Assembly: GCF_002953715.1 (NCBI RefSeq)
Contig: NZ_CP025016.1
Span: 1 to 64,000, forward strand
DNA: 64,000 nt
Source of the DNA: Rhizobium leguminosarum
GTDB taxonomy: Bacteria; Pseudomonadota; Alphaproteobacteria; Rhizobiales; Rhizobiaceae
Direction of reading: 5' to 3'
The notes under the pieces were generated by a model, which was not told the origin of the DNA, ran no database searches, and worked only from the letters and a program-made list of their open reading frames with translations. The stretch's first letter is position 1. Every line of letters starts with the position of its first letter. This document shows positions 47,062-56,310 of the stretch, in pieces. The translations under genes and the position numbers were made by a program.

Positions 47062-47293
47062 CTGCAGCGTCGATGTTGAAGAACTCATGCGCCTGCAGGT
47101 GACACCATTCTCCGCAGCACGAGCTTCTTTCAGCGGTCCGGATATGAGTCTGCCGGCGCCGGTTGTCCAGCGACTCGCGCTTGTACTCCATGAACTCGCT
47201 GTCAATGCGGCCCGTCACGGCACGCTTGTAGGTGCACGACTTTTGCCTCTCGATTTTCCTTTGTTGGGTCGCTCGGCACGAGCATCAGTGTAG
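47062..47293 (+). pseudogene. Fragment of an HWE-type histidine kinase
   Basis: The frame reads RLQVTPFSAARASFSGPDMS, LPAPVVQRLALVLHELAVNA and ARHGTLVG. The LHELAVNAARHG stretch is the N-box of HWE/HisKA_2 kinases, common in rhizobia. The H-box before it and the ATP lid after it are missing, so only the middle of the catalytic domain is left. Confidence 0.5.
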
Positions 47294-47377
47294 AGAACCG
47301 ACAGATTGCAGACGCTGAATTAGCCGATCTGCTCCACCGCCACTGTGCCAGCATCTACATGGGTTCCATAAATCAAA

Positions 47378-47406
47378 GTCGCCGGTTCAGATCCCTTCAA
47401 GAGCAC
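47378..47406. repeat. tRNA T-arm-like scar, copy D
   Basis: GTCGCCGGTTCAGATCCCTT followed by CAAGAGCAC. Preceded by CCATAAATCAAA, resembling an anticodon-loop and variable-loop sequence. Looks like the 3' half of a decayed tRNA. Confidence 0.4.
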
Positions 47407-47612
47407 TAAACGGGCGGGGCCTCGGTTGAGTCGTGCCGATTGACAACGATTGCTCCGAGTCTTTCTCGCAACACCTAAGCGGGAACTGTAATCTTCGACG
47501 GATTTGGCTGGATTAGAGCGTTTCAGTTACGGTATCCGTAGGACTGCAAAGCGATTTGCACGAGCGGGACAGCTAGAGAAAGCACGTCCGCATCTCCTAA
47601 AGCAGGACCTTG

Positions 47613-47861
47613 ATGAACGCGGATATGATAGCCGCCTGGGCGGTGGAAAATGGATTCCATGCGATCGATTCCGGGAATTATCGTCGCCATGACAATGCAG
47701 GCGTGATCACGATCGAGATAAAGAGGATGTCATTCCTCCTCATCGATGAGAGGCAAGGATTGCGACCGCGCCTCATATCGCGGTTGTTCAAAGACATATC
47801 CCTCACAAGCGGGAGCGGCCGCTTGCAAGGTCTTCTTTTTGACCGCAATCCCACTCATTGA
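47613..47861 (+). CDS. Small hypothetical protein
   Basis: An 82-residue frame starting MNADMIAAWAVENGFHAIDS and containing NAGVITIEIKRMSFLLIDERQG. The composition looks protein-like and the third codon positions are GC-rich in its first half, but no domain is recognised. There is a GGACC before the ATG and no strong ribosome site. It is encoded convergently with rsgA. May be a genuine small rhizobial protein. Confidence 0.45.
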   Translation: MNADMIAAWAVENGFHAIDSGNYRRHDNAGVITIEIKRMSFLLIDERQGLRPRLISRLFKDISLTSGSGRLQGLLFDRNPTH

Positions 47862-47948
47862 GTGCTGACGCTATCACCACAGCCCAGCCAATTCAGGTGG
47901 CGGATCGTGGCTGCCGCCGATGAGCAGCGTCGCAAACGTTCAACACTT

Positions 47949-49001
47949 TCAATATTTCTTCTTGCGAACGATCTTGTTGCCGCGGGGTCCGCTCACGACC
48001 GGTGTTCGGTCGCGGTTTTCTGCAAGCAGATTCCGCCAGCGTTCCAGGCGATCGGCGACCAGGGCACCGCTTGCGACAGCTGCCTGAACCGCGCACCCCG
48101 GTTCATGGGCATGGGTGCAATCGCGAAAGCGGCAAAGCGGCGCCAGTTCGGTTATTTCAGCAAAGAGGGTGTCTATACCGTCGGCGACATCACTCACGTA
48201 GAGCGTTCTTATTCCGGGTGTATCGATGACCCAGCCGCCGCCTGAAATTGCATGCAGAGATCGCGCCGTGGTTGTGTGTCGGCCCTGCGCGTCATATTCG
48301 CGGATAGTGCCTGTTTTTTGCTTTGTGTCAGATTCAGGACCAGTCATGGTGTTCACCAGCGTTGATTTTCCGACACCAGAGGATCCCACCAGCGCAACCG
48401 TCTGGCCAACGCCGCACCAGGGCCTCAACAGGGAAACGGCGTCCGCGGAGCGCCCATTCAAGGCAATGACAGGCAGGTCACGCTGCAAAGCCTCGGCTTG
48501 CGCCTGGAACATGCCGGCATCTTCCGCGGTGTCAGCCTTCGTCAGTACAATCACCGGATTGCTCCCGGCCTGGTTGGCCATGATCAGGTAACGTTCCAGC
48601 CGAGCAAGATTAAAATCGGCGTTGCACGAGGTCACGATCAACAGGGTGTCGACGTTGGCGGCAACAAGTTGCTGGCCACGTCCGCCTTCCGGGCGTCGTT
48701 GAAAGACGCTTTTTCGGTCGAGACGTCTGATAAGCATGTCACTCATTGGATCGGCAAGAACCCAGTCGCCCACCGCGTAGTCACCAGTATTGGTATTGGC
48801 TGGAAATTCCAGTCCGACCGGTCCGGTGACATCGATCGCCTCGATGCGTGCTCGGTGAACTGAAGCGACGCGTCTGGGGATCAAGTCCGCTTCGCTGGGC
48901 TGGACCTGGTCCGCGAAGAACTCAGACCACCCAAGCAGTTCCAGCGGTGAAGAAGGTTGGGAGCTGGTCAAATCTTGTTCCGCATTCGGTAAGGCTGCCA
49001 T
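47949..49001 (-). CDS. rsgA: RsgA, small-subunit ribosome biogenesis GTPase
   Basis: A 350-residue circularly permuted GTPase that helps mature the 30S subunit. An N-terminal OB-fold (about 35-110) leads to the GTPase domain, with motif order G4-G5-G1-G3: VIVLTKAD (about 150-157), VALVGSSGVGKSTLVNTM (about 201-218) and VIDTPGIRTL (about 256-265). The C-terminal zinc site is CRFRDCTHAHEPGC (about 288-301). Complete. Found here on the secondary replicon next to remnants, it may be an additional copy to a chromosomal one. Confidence 0.93.
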   Translation of the reverse strand: MAALPNAEQDLTSSQPSSPLELLGWSEFFADQVQPSEADLIPRRVASVHRARIEAIDVTGPVGLEFPANTNTGDYAVGDWVLADPMSDMLIRRLDRKSVFQRRPEGGRGQQLVAANVDTLLIVTSCNADFNLARLERYLIMANQAGSNPVIVLTKADTAEDAGMFQAQAEALQRDLPVIALNGRSADAVSLLRPWCGVGQTVALVGSSGVGKSTLVNTMTGPESDTKQKTGTIREYDAQGRHTTTARSLHAISGGGWVIDTPGIRTLYVSDVADGIDTLFAEITELAPLCRFRDCTHAHEPGCAVQAAVASGALVADRLERWRNLLAENRDRTPVVSGPRGNKIVRKKKY

Positions 49002-49036
49002 AAAGGGTTTTTCAATGATCTTCCGTGGCTTCTCGC

Positions 49037-49213
49037 CTAGCTGCGTGGATGATCCCGTTTTGGCAAAGAGGTTGCGTAAGCAGCAGCTTCGCCGGGATAG
49101 GGGAAATCGTCCCCCAGCTGACGGTCGTCGTCGTAGACTTTGAATGTAGGCCCTTCAACTTCAACGATCTTATAGCCATTCACGTATTCGATCTTCGGTA
49201 TTTTCCAGCCCAT
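49037..49213 (-). CDS. Small conserved-looking hypothetical protein
   Basis: A 58-residue frame starting MGWKIPKIEYVNGYKIVEVE and continuing GPTFKVYDDDRQLGDDFPYP. The ATG at 49213 is preceded by AGAGCTTTTG, a plausible ribosome site. Acidic, compact and GC3-rich, so probably real. Function unknown. The open frame extends to 49270 but that extension is unlikely. Confidence 0.55.
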   Translation of the reverse strand: MGWKIPKIEYVNGYKIVEVEGPTFKVYDDDRQLGDDFPYPGEAAAYATSLPKRDHPRS

Positions 49214-49280
49214 CAAAAGCTCTCCAGTCCGGTCCGAGGGTTCTCTTTGAAGATGGTGCCAAGACCTCATACTCGGCGGT

Positions 49281-49652
49281 CTATGATCTATCAGGTGCTT
49301 TACGATTAGCCAACGCCGGTTCGATCCCGTTCAAGGCGCTCCTATCATTAGGTGCTGTCGCGGTGCTTGGCGATTCGGTCTCGAATTGAACGAGGCGAAT
49401 TATATCACCGATCGGCGGCAAGGTAATATCCGGCGTTTTGATCCCGAAGTAGCGCGTAGCGGCAATATAGCCGAACTCGTGTAACACGACGCAGGCAAAG
49501 ACGGAGAGAATGAAGGCAATGCCTTCCCAGGCCGCCGGCGCGCCGCCGATGCGATAATGCGCAAGCCATATCCAGACGAGCAGGAGCGCGAAGGTGATGT
49601 GAACGCGTACTGCCGTGCCGCCGATCGTCCCGATCTTGAAGGACCGACTCAT
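49281..49652 (-). pseudogene. Truncated site-2 protease (M50) with altered active site
   Basis: The 123-residue frame starts like a membrane-embedded M50 metalloprotease (SFKIGTIGGTAVRVHITFAL, then FACVVLHEFGYIAATRYFGI and KTPDITLPPIGDIIRL). Intact relatives have HEFGH; here the second zinc His is Tyr (HEFGY). The protein ends about 30 residues after the PPIGD stretch, where family members run to 370 residues. The tail runs into a tRNA-like scar. So it is almost surely inactive. Confidence 0.75.
49311..49342. repeat. tRNA T-arm-like scar, copy E
   Basis: CAACGCCGGTTCGATCCCGT followed by TCAAGGCGCTCC. It lies at the break point of the truncated M50 gene, which suggests a recombination scar. 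Confidence 0.35.
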
Positions 49653-49759
49653 TGGTCACTCCCTTCCATTCTGATGAAGATCTCAAACGCGCTTCTTAGC
49701 TGACACCTTGACCGCAGGACCATCGCTACATCGGCAAAAACAACGCATTCAAGGCGTCG

Positions 49760-50524
49760 TCATCGGTCCGGTTTGGGCGGCATCAAATTGCCGAACTCCA
49801 TCGGAAAAGGAAATATGATCGTCGAGGTCTTTTCGCCGGCGATGACGTTCAATGTACTCAAATAACGAAGTTGCATGGCCTCGGGTTGCCTGGCGAGGAT
49901 CTCGGCTGCTTCAAGCAGTTTGGCTGCAGCCTGCTGTTCGCCTTCTGCATTGATGATCTTGGCGCGCCGCTCGCGCTCGGCTTCTGCCTGACGGGCAATT
50001 GCGCGGATCATCGATTCGTTGATGTCGACATGTTTGATCTCCACATTGGCGACCTTGATGCCCCAGGCATCGGTCTGGGCGTCGAGGATTTCCTGAATGT
50101 CGATGTTGAGCCTGTCGCGTTCCGCCAGCATCTCGTCGAGGTCATGCTTGCCGAGCACCGAGCGCAGTGTCGTCTGGGCGAGCTGGCTCGTCGCCATCAT
50201 GAAGTCCTCGACCTGGATCGTCGACCTCTCGGGATCGACGACCCTGAAATAGATCACCGCGCTGACGCGGACCGAAACATTGTCATGCGAAATGACATCC
50301 TGGCCGGGCACGTCGAGTACCCGCGTGCGCAGGTCGACCCGCATCATCTGCTGGACATAGGGGATGAGCAGGATCAAGCCGGGCCCCTTGACACCGGTGA
50401 AACGGCCAAGCGTGAAAACCACGCCGCGTTCGTATTCCCGCAGGATCTTGATCGCAGATGCGACGACGACGAGCAGAATAAAGATGATCACAAGATAGAA
50501 GGCGAGATCTGCAAACATGCCCAT
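49760..50524 (-). CDS. Slipin (SPFH/band 7 membrane protein)
   Basis: A 254-residue stomatin-like protein: one N-terminal membrane segment ([17 protein letters not shown]), then the SPFH domain ([58 protein letters not shown]) and a coiled-coil tail rich in Ala, Glu and Arg. Slipins form membrane scaffolds and are the substrates of the NfeD protease encoded with them. It follows the NfeD gene by 28 bp, the standard operon for this pair. Confidence 0.93.
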   Translation of the reverse strand: MGMFADLAFYLVIIFILLVVVASAIKILREYERGVVFTLGRFTGVKGPGLILLIPYVQQMMRVDLRTRVLDVPGQDVISHDNVSVRVSAVIYFRVVDPERSTIQVEDFMMATSQLAQTTLRSVLGKHDLDEMLAERDRLNIDIQEILDAQTDAWGIKVANVEIKHVDINESMIRAIARQAEAERERRAKIINAEGEQQAAAKLLEAAEILARQPEAMQLRYLSTLNVIAGEKTSTIIFPFPMEFGNLMPPKPDR

Positions 50525-50552
50525 GACTTTTCCTCCTGCATTCTGAAGGCCG

Positions 50553-51950
50553 TCAGGCCTCCTGCGAACTGCGGACCACTTCGAGCGTCAACCCATCCCG
50601 GCCGGTCACTTTCACGCGGTCGCCAGCGGCAAGCGGCTCAGTTGAAACGGCCTTCCAGCGCTCGCCATGGGCGATGACGTAGCCCGAGATGCCCGTCCAG
50701 CTGTCGACCTTGCCTGAAATTCCGATCATCTGCTCGCCGCCGGTGACGACATCGTGCCAGCGCGAGATGAAGGCGAGACGGGCAATGACAAGGCTAAGAG
50801 CAAGGCAGGCGACGGCGATTGCGCCAAGCACCGACCAGGAAACCTTAAGCCCGGGTATGTCCGTGTCGAACAAGATGGTAGCGCCGAGCACCAGTGCGAT
50901 GCCGCCGCCCACGCCGAGTGCGCCGAAGGACGGCGAATGCGCCTCGGCCACCGTCAGACCCACGCCGAGAATGATCAGCCCGAGGCCCGCAAAACTCACC
51001 GGCAGCAAGGCCAGAGCATAGAGACCAAGCAGCAGGCAGATGCCGCCGATCGTTCCCGGCACCAGCGTCCCGGGCGTCAGAAATTCAAAGATCAGGCCGT
51101 AGATACCGACCATCATCAAGATCAGCGCGATGTTCGGATCGGTGATCACCGAAAGCAGGCGGGTTCGCCAGTCCGGTTCAAGTTCCTGGACGATGAGGCC
51201 CGATGTTTCGAGCCGGACATCCGTTTGACCGACCCGCACGACCCGGCCCTGCGCCTGTGCCAGCAGATCGTTTATATCGGTCGCCACGAAATCTATGACC
51301 TTCTCACGCAGAGCTGCGGCGGAGGAAAGGCTCGCGGCCTCGCGCACGGCGCGCTCCGCCCAGTCGGCGTTGCGATTGCGCAGTTCCGCAAGCCCGCGGA
51401 TATAGGCCGCCGCATCGTTGATCGCCTTCGCCTCGCCGGCATCGCGCGGCACTTGCCGCTGCTTGCCAGTCGTATCAGGGCTGTCGTTCCGGTCACCATC
51501 GGATGGTTGGCCGCCAAGTGCGATCGGCGTCGCCGCACCCAGATTGGTGCCCGGTGCCATTGCCGCGATATGGCTTGCGTAAAGAATATAGGTGCCGGCG
51601 CTGGCGGCTCGTGCTCCGCTGGGTGCAACGAAACTCGCGACCGGTATCGAGGAGGCAAGGATCGCACGAATGATGTCGCGCATCGACGTGTCGAGACCGC
51701 CGGGCGTGTCGATCTGCAGGACAACCAGGCTGGCGCCACGTTCACTGGCCCGTTGAAGGCCGCGTCTTACATAGTCGGCCGTCGCCGGGCCAATCGCCCC
51801 GTTCATCTTCAGGACTATAGCGACACGCTCAGTTTCAGATGCGGGCGTCGCCGGGCCCAAAGCCGAGAACAACGTCAGCAGCAAAGCAAGGATTGACGGC
51901 ATCCACCGCCAAAGCTCCAAACGCCACACAATCGTCCGCCGGACTCTCAT
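50553..51950 (-). CDS. NfeD-type membrane serine protease (ClpP-like)
   Basis: About 465 residues. A signal segment ([16 protein letters not shown]) leads to the ClpP-like protease domain with [19 protein letters not shown] and the catalytic Ser region [19 protein letters not shown]. Four to five membrane helices and a C-terminal OB-fold ([20 protein letters not shown]) follow. It cleaves slipin. I start it at the ATG at 51950 ([14 protein letters not shown]). The open frame continues to 52136, but that part is the reverse complement of the truncated lysR copy and is not protein-coding. The gene start is only about 50 bp from the repeat junction. Confidence 0.91.
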   Translation of the reverse strand: MRVRRTIVWRLELWRWMPSILALLLTLFSALGPATPASETERVAIVLKMNGAIGPATADYVRRGLQRASERGASLVVLQIDTPGGLDTSMRDIIRAILASSIPVASFVAPSGARAASAGTYILYASHIAAMAPGTNLGAATPIALGGQPSDGDRNDSPDTTGKQRQVPRDAGEAKAINDAAAYIRGLAELRNRNADWAERAVREAASLSSAAALREKVIDFVATDINDLLAQAQGRVVRVGQTDVRLETSGLIVQELEPDWRTRLLSVITDPNIALILMMVGIYGLIFEFLTPGTLVPGTIGGICLLLGLYALALLPVSFAGLGLIILGVGLTVAEAHSPSFGALGVGGGIALVLGATILFDTDIPGLKVSWSVLGAIAVACLALSLVIARLAFISRWHDVVTGGEQMIGISGKVDSWTGISGYVIAHGERWKAVSTEPLAAGDRVKVTGRDGLTLEVVRSSQEA

Positions 51951-52001
51951 ATTTTGAAATATATGGCAGAACTGCGAAACGGTAAGAGATAAGTCTTTTC
52001 T

Positions 52002-52742
52002 CAACTCTTCGTGCGGACCACGCGCCAGGTGTCGCTGACGACCGACGGCGCGATCTTCGCCGCCCAGATACAGCCGGCGGTGCAGGCGTTGGGCAATGCG
52101 CGCAAGGACGTGATGAATACCCACAAGGCGGATCATGGCCGCCTGCGAATCAGCGCGCCGACCTGGTTAGGCCAGCAGGTCCTGCCGCCCATCCTCTCGG
52201 CATTCAAGGAACGCTACCCGAAGATCAGCTTCGAGATCTCGCTTGCGGATGGACTCGTTGACATCATCGATGACGACTATGACCTGGCAATCCGCATTTC
52301 CGCGGCCCCTTCGGACAAGTTCACGATCTGGCGCAAGATCAGCGTCGTGCGCCGTATCCTCGTCGCAGCGCCGGGCAGCCGGTTTTCCGACATGAAGCAT
52401 CCGAACGAACTCATTCCCGACGATTGCCTGGCCTATAGCGGTGACAGCAATCGGGAGACCTGGACGCTATCGGACGGCAGTCGCAGCGCCACGATTTCCG
52501 CGGGCCGGGCATTTAGCGCCAATAGCGGAGAGGTGCTGGCGAGGATGGCGGCCGACGGCGTCGGGGTCGCCATGCTGCCCAAATTCCATGTGGCCGAGCA
52601 TCTGCGGACCGGACGGCTCGTCCACGTCTTGCGGGACTGGTCGCCGCCGGACTTGTGGCTGACCCTCTACTACCCCCCTTACCAGGCGCTACCGCCGCGC
52701 ATCGCCTCAATCTCGAAGTTCTTTGAAGAGCAGGTCCCGGCG
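52002..52742 (+). pseudogene. Truncated LysR gene, second copy of a 741-bp direct repeat
   Basis: Nearly identical to 44083-44823. It lacks the first 46 codons, that is most of the DNA-binding HTH, so it cannot act as a normal regulator. An open frame continues past the break to 52841 with unrelated residues. A few amino-acid changes (for example G to R, A to S) and synonymous changes near the 3' end show the copy is not brand new. It is inserted directly upstream of the NfeD promoter and followed by a transposase remnant. Confidence 0.9.
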
Positions 52743-52800
52743 GGCCACTATCGAGTGAGTCACGTCGCGATGCCAGCAAGACAAGCCGGGGAAGCTTTCG

Positions 52801-52983
52801 ATGAGGGACGGCCTCAGGCAGAAGGAAGAGCTGCGAGCTGATGGCATTTGGGACGCCGGTCCACTTGAGGCGGAATTGGCAGTGCAGGCCGACAAGATTG
52901 TCGGGGCTTCAGATGCCTTTCTGGTGATCGACGGCACCGGCCTGCCGAAGAAGGGTGACCATTCTGTTGGGGTATCCCGCTAA
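52801..52983 (+). pseudogene. Transposase remnant (IS701-like DDE segment)
   Basis: A short frame with IWDAGPLEAELAVQADKIVG and DAFLVIDGTGLPKKGDHSVG. The pattern DAxLVIDxTGLPKKGxHSVGV is familiar from DDE transposases of IS701-type elements, around the first catalytic Asp. A stop follows at once; no further part or inverted repeat was recognised up to 53205. Together with the neighbouring repeat it points to past IS activity. Confidence 0.6.
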
Positions 52984-53205
52984 TGGACCTCTTCCGGCTT
53001 GGCTATCGTGGTGCCGGTTTTGCAACTTTCGCATTGAGAGGATTGTGCGGAAACTCCTGCAGCGCAAGCCGACCGGTTCATACCCGGCAACGGTTGGCAT
53101 TCGGTGGCAGGTAGACACGGACGCGACCGCCGGCCTGCGATGGTTGATCATATCGATGAGCCCCCGACCCAGATGGCTGATGCCATTATTTAGGCGTATC
53201 CGTAC
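52984..53205. other. Intergenic stretch after the transposase remnant
   Basis: About 220 bp without recognisable coding sequence. It ends at the stop of the amidohydrolase gene encoded on minus. Confidence 0.4.
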
Positions 53206-54399
53206 TTAATTAAGTTTTCCGTCCTGAGCGACAAGCCGACCGCCTTTATAGACGGAGCGCGATCTTGGAACCGAGACGACAGCCTCGGCTACATGCTCCG
53301 CTTCAAGCACAATGAAATCGGCCCTTGCGCCGATTTTCAGACCGTATCCCTCCAGTCGCAAGGCCCTGGCACCGGAGGCGGTGACCACATCAAATACCGT
53401 ATTCAGTTCTTCATCGGTATAGAATCCCGAACGGTAGCCGATCATCATCGCCCGGCCGAGCATGTCGCCATCGCCATAGGGCCACCAGGAATCGCGAATG
53501 TTGTCGCTTCCCGAGAAAACCGTGACACCCGCCGCGCGCAGCAAGGCGACCGGGGGGAACGACTGTGCGCCGGGTGCATTGGTCATGATCGACACACCGC
53601 TGCGCGCCAGTTCATCGGCTGCGCGTTTCGCAATGTCGGGAGCGACGTCGCCGAGAGCGTAGGCATGGCTGACGGCCACGCGACCCTCCAGGCCGAGCGC
53701 ACGGGTTCGGGCACAGATCTGCTCGATCGTGAAGACACCGAGCGAACCGGCGTCATGCAGATGGATATCGACATCGACGCCGCGCCGCGCCGCCACGCCG
53801 AACACTACGGCAAGGTGACCTTCGATATCACGGTCGAAGCTTCCTGGATCCAGACCTCCGACCAGATCGGCGCCAAACTCGATCGCCTTGTCGAGGAGAT
53901 CGGATGTTCCGGGGCTTGTCAGGATGCCGCTCTGCGGAAAGGCAACAAGCTGGAGATCGATGAGGCTACGATATTCCTCGCGGACCGTCAGGATCGTTTC
54001 GAGCGAACTGAGACCCACGGAGGCATCGACCATGACGTGACTGCGCATCGCAGTCGTGCCGTTGGCGATGCAAAGCTCCAGCTGCTTGCGGGCGCGCACG
54101 TCCATCGGCTCGGCGATCGCCATGTTCTCATGCTGGAACGCGACACGTTCGCGCACGTCGAAACCGTTGGTGCAGGGCCTGTGGGGAATCCATTTGCCAC
54201 CATAGAAGCTGGTATCGAGATGGATATGTCCCTCGACCAAGCCCGGCAGGACCAGCCGACCACCGAGATCGACCACCGTTTCGCCGGCCTGGACCGGCGC
54301 CGTGCCGGCCGCCGATATCGCTTCTATCCGACCATCGCGGACCTTGATATCGACCGGACCGGCCTCGGCAAGCCTTCCATTGGAGAAAAGTGTCGCCAC
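53206..54399 (-). CDS. Cytosine-deaminase-like amidohydrolase
   Basis: A 397-residue metal-dependent hydrolase of the cytosine deaminase/N-isopropylammelide group. Metal ligands are expected in LPGLVEGHIHLDTSF (about 54-68), VDIHLHDAGSLG (about 215), RVAVSHAYALGD (about 248) and the Asp in TVFSGSDNIRDSWWPYGDG (about 300). It should deaminate or hydrolyse a nitrogen heterocycle or amide; the substrate is unknown. It is cytoplasmic, with no leader. It lies 31 bp behind the DeoR gene and so is co-transcribed with it. Confidence 0.88.
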   Translation of the reverse strand: MATLFSNGRLAEAGPVDIKVRDGRIEAISAAGTAPVQAGETVVDLGGRLVLPGLVEGHIHLDTSFYGGKWIPHRPCTNGFDVRERVAFQHENMAIAEPMDVRARKQLELCIANGTTAMRSHVMVDASVGLSSLETILTVREEYRSLIDLQLVAFPQSGILTSPGTSDLLDKAIEFGADLVGGLDPGSFDRDIEGHLAVVFGVAARRGVDVDIHLHDAGSLGVFTIEQICARTRALGLEGRVAVSHAYALGDVAPDIAKRAADELARSGVSIMTNAPGAQSFPPVALLRAAGVTVFSGSDNIRDSWWPYGDGDMLGRAMMIGYRSGFYTDEELNTVFDVVTASGARALRLEGYGLKIGARADFIVLEAEHVAEAVVSVPRSRSVYKGGRLVAQDGKLN

Positions 54400-54430
54400 G
54401 TGACATCCTCACTCTCTTGGCATCAGCGCG

Positions 54431-55285
54431 TCATGCGGCCACGATGATCCGGACACCGCGCTCGCCCAATGCGGCGACGAGATCGGCGGGGGGCGGCGCA
54501 TCGGTGACAAGGATGTTCACCTTTTCAAGCGGGACGATCCGCGACAAGGCCCGGCGTCCGAATTTGGATGAATCGCACAGCACGATCACGCTGCCTGCAT
54601 TCGCGATAAAGGCGCGTTTGACTTCGGTATCCTCGGGCGAATAGTCGTAGAAGCCGCTTGGATCCAGACCGGAAACGCCGATGAAGACTTTGTCGAGGAA
54701 ATGGCTCTTGAGTGCTTCAACCGCCTGCGGCCCAATCACCGAATATTCTGGCCAGCGTACCTGCCCGCCCAGAATGTAGACGTTGCTTTTTCCGTCCGCC
54801 ATCAGCATGCTGACGCGCAGATTGTTGGTAAAAACGCGCAGATCCCTCCGGGACGCCAAGGCCCCCGCGAGCGCCAGGATGGATGTGCCGACATCGAGGC
54901 CGACGGATTCGCCCGAGGCGACCAGCTTCGCCGCTGCTTCGGCGATCGAGGATTTCTGCACCGCTTGCCGGCGCATGCGCTGCTCGAACGGTGGCTCTTC
55001 CTCGTCGAAGGCGAGCGTCGCCAGCGGACCTGCGGCGACCGCACCGCCATGCGTGCGTTCGAGCAGTCCGCGCTTTCCCAAAAGATCGAGATCGCGGCGT
55101 ACCGTCATACCGGAAACGCCAAGCTCGTCGGCAAGGCTCGTGATCGACACGAAACCGTTCTTTTCGAATGAAGCAATGATATGCGTCTGTCGCAGCACCG
55201 CCGGAACCCGGTCGGTTCGGCCTTCGCTTGGACCGGCATCCGGCTCAAGATCCACCTCGGTGTCTGCAGGTTGGCCTTTTTCCAT
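54431..55285 (-). CDS. DeoR family transcriptional regulator
   Basis: A 284-residue DeoR repressor. The N-terminal HTH is SITSLADELGVSGMTVRRDL (about 47-66) followed by the wing LERTHGGAV. The C-terminal sugar-phosphate-isomerase-like sensor contains VGLDVGTSILALAGAL and KVFIGVSGLDPSGFYDYSPE, ending with VTDAPPP. About 30 extra N-terminal residues precede the family start. Divergent from the SDR gene with 209 bp between. It probably controls both directions and perhaps the importer operon further right. Confidence 0.9.
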   Translation of the reverse strand: MEKGQPADTEVDLEPDAGPSEGRTDRVPAVLRQTHIIASFEKNGFVSITSLADELGVSGMTVRRDLDLLGKRGLLERTHGGAVAAGPLATLAFDEEEPPFEQRMRRQAVQKSSIAEAAAKLVASGESVGLDVGTSILALAGALASRRDLRVFTNNLRVSMLMADGKSNVYILGGQVRWPEYSVIGPQAVEALKSHFLDKVFIGVSGLDPSGFYDYSPEDTEVKRAFIANAGSVIVLCDSSKFGRRALSRIVPLEKVNILVTDAPPPADLVAALGERGVRIIVAA

Positions 55286-55493
55286 GCTTGCTTCCGTAAA
55301 CGGGTTGCCAAAGAGCGTCTGGCCGTTCTCGCGTCGTTCCTGATGGTTGCTGCCAGGGTCGCGATATGTCGGCTGTTTGTGCGTAACACAGGCATACGCG
55401 TGAATAAAGGTTGTTTTTTGTTATATAATGTTCAAAGATGCGAAAAATCGTTAAATGGCGCTCGTTTCCAAGCTTGCGAGATCAAGGGGCTTC

Positions 55494-56267
55494 ATGTCGG
55501 AATTCGTAGGAAAATCAGTCGTAGTCACCGGCGGTGCATCAGGCATCGGCGCGGCAATTACCAGAACGTTTCACGCAGAAGGCGCGCGGGTCACGATCCT
55601 CGATCTCGATGGTCACCGCGCCGCTGCTCTCGCCGATGAACTGGGCGAAAGTGCTTTTTTCGGCAGCATCGACGTGCGCGATCGCGCCTCCGTGCAGGCG
55701 GCGATGGATGCCGTGATCGCCGAGCGGGGCGGCATCGACATCCTTTGCGCCAATGCCGGCGTTTCGACCATGCAGGCCTCCATCGATCTGACGGACGAGG
55801 ACTGGGACTTCAACATGGACGTCAACGCCAAGGGTGTTTTCCTCTGCAACCAGATTGTCGTTCGCCATTTTCTGGCGGCAGGAAACAAGGGCGTCATCGT
55901 CAACACCGCTTCGCTCGCGGGCAAGGTCGGCGCGCCGCTGCTGGCACATTATTCCGCCAGTAAGTTTGCGGTTTTGGGCTGGACGCAGGCGCTTGCACGC
56001 GAGCTCGCTCCCTCCGGCATCCGCATCAATGCCGTCTGCCCCGGCTTCGTACGCACAAGCATGCAGGAGCGTGAAATCGTTTGGGAAGGCAGGCTTCGCA
56101 ACATGACGCCAGACGAGGTGCGTCAGGAATATGTGACGCTGACGCCAATGGGACGAATCGAGGAGCCGGAAGACGTAGCGGTGGTCGTTCGTTTCCTGGC
56201 CTCCGACGGCGCCCGCTTCATGACCGGACAGGGCATCAACGTGACCGGCGGCGTTCGCATGGACTGA
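55494..56267 (+). CDS. Short-chain dehydrogenase/reductase
   Basis: A 257-residue classical SDR. The cofactor motif is TGGASGIG (about 11-18). DLDG at about 37-40 places an Asp at the end of strand 2, suggesting NAD. NAG, the catalytic Ser region NTASLAGKVG and YSASK (Tyr and Lys about 155-159) are all present. The ATG at 55494 starts MSEFVGKSVVVTGG; an earlier in-frame ATG at 55455 is less likely. It is the first gene of the rightward pair with the questin-oxidase-like gene. Confidence 0.9.
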   Translation: MSEFVGKSVVVTGGASGIGAAITRTFHAEGARVTILDLDGHRAAALADELGESAFFGSIDVRDRASVQAAMDAVIAERGGIDILCANAGVSTMQASIDLTDEDWDFNMDVNAKGVFLCNQIVVRHFLAAGNKGVIVNTASLAGKVGAPLLAHYSASKFAVLGWTQALARELAPSGIRINAVCPGFVRTSMQEREIVWEGRLRNMTPDEVRQEYVTLTPMGRIEEPEDVAVVVRFLASDGARFMTGQGINVTGGVRMD

Positions 56268-56310
56268 TGAAATTGCGCCGCACGGACAACGCGATAGCGC
56301 GGGGGGATGG

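Larger units (their letters stand above)
46660..47612. other. Degraded intergenic region
   Basis: About 950 bp with no intact gene. It contains a histidine-kinase fragment (about 47,062-47,260) and a tRNA-like scar at 47,378. The rest is unrecognised. Confidence 0.5.

Noticed and set aside
50754-51896. 380-codon plus-strand frame opposite nfeD
   Set aside because: Antisense shadow without domain evidence.
51951-52136. N-terminal extension of the NfeD frame
   Set aside because: The extra residues are the reverse complement of the truncated lysR repeat and equal the antisense frame at 43,942-44,217.
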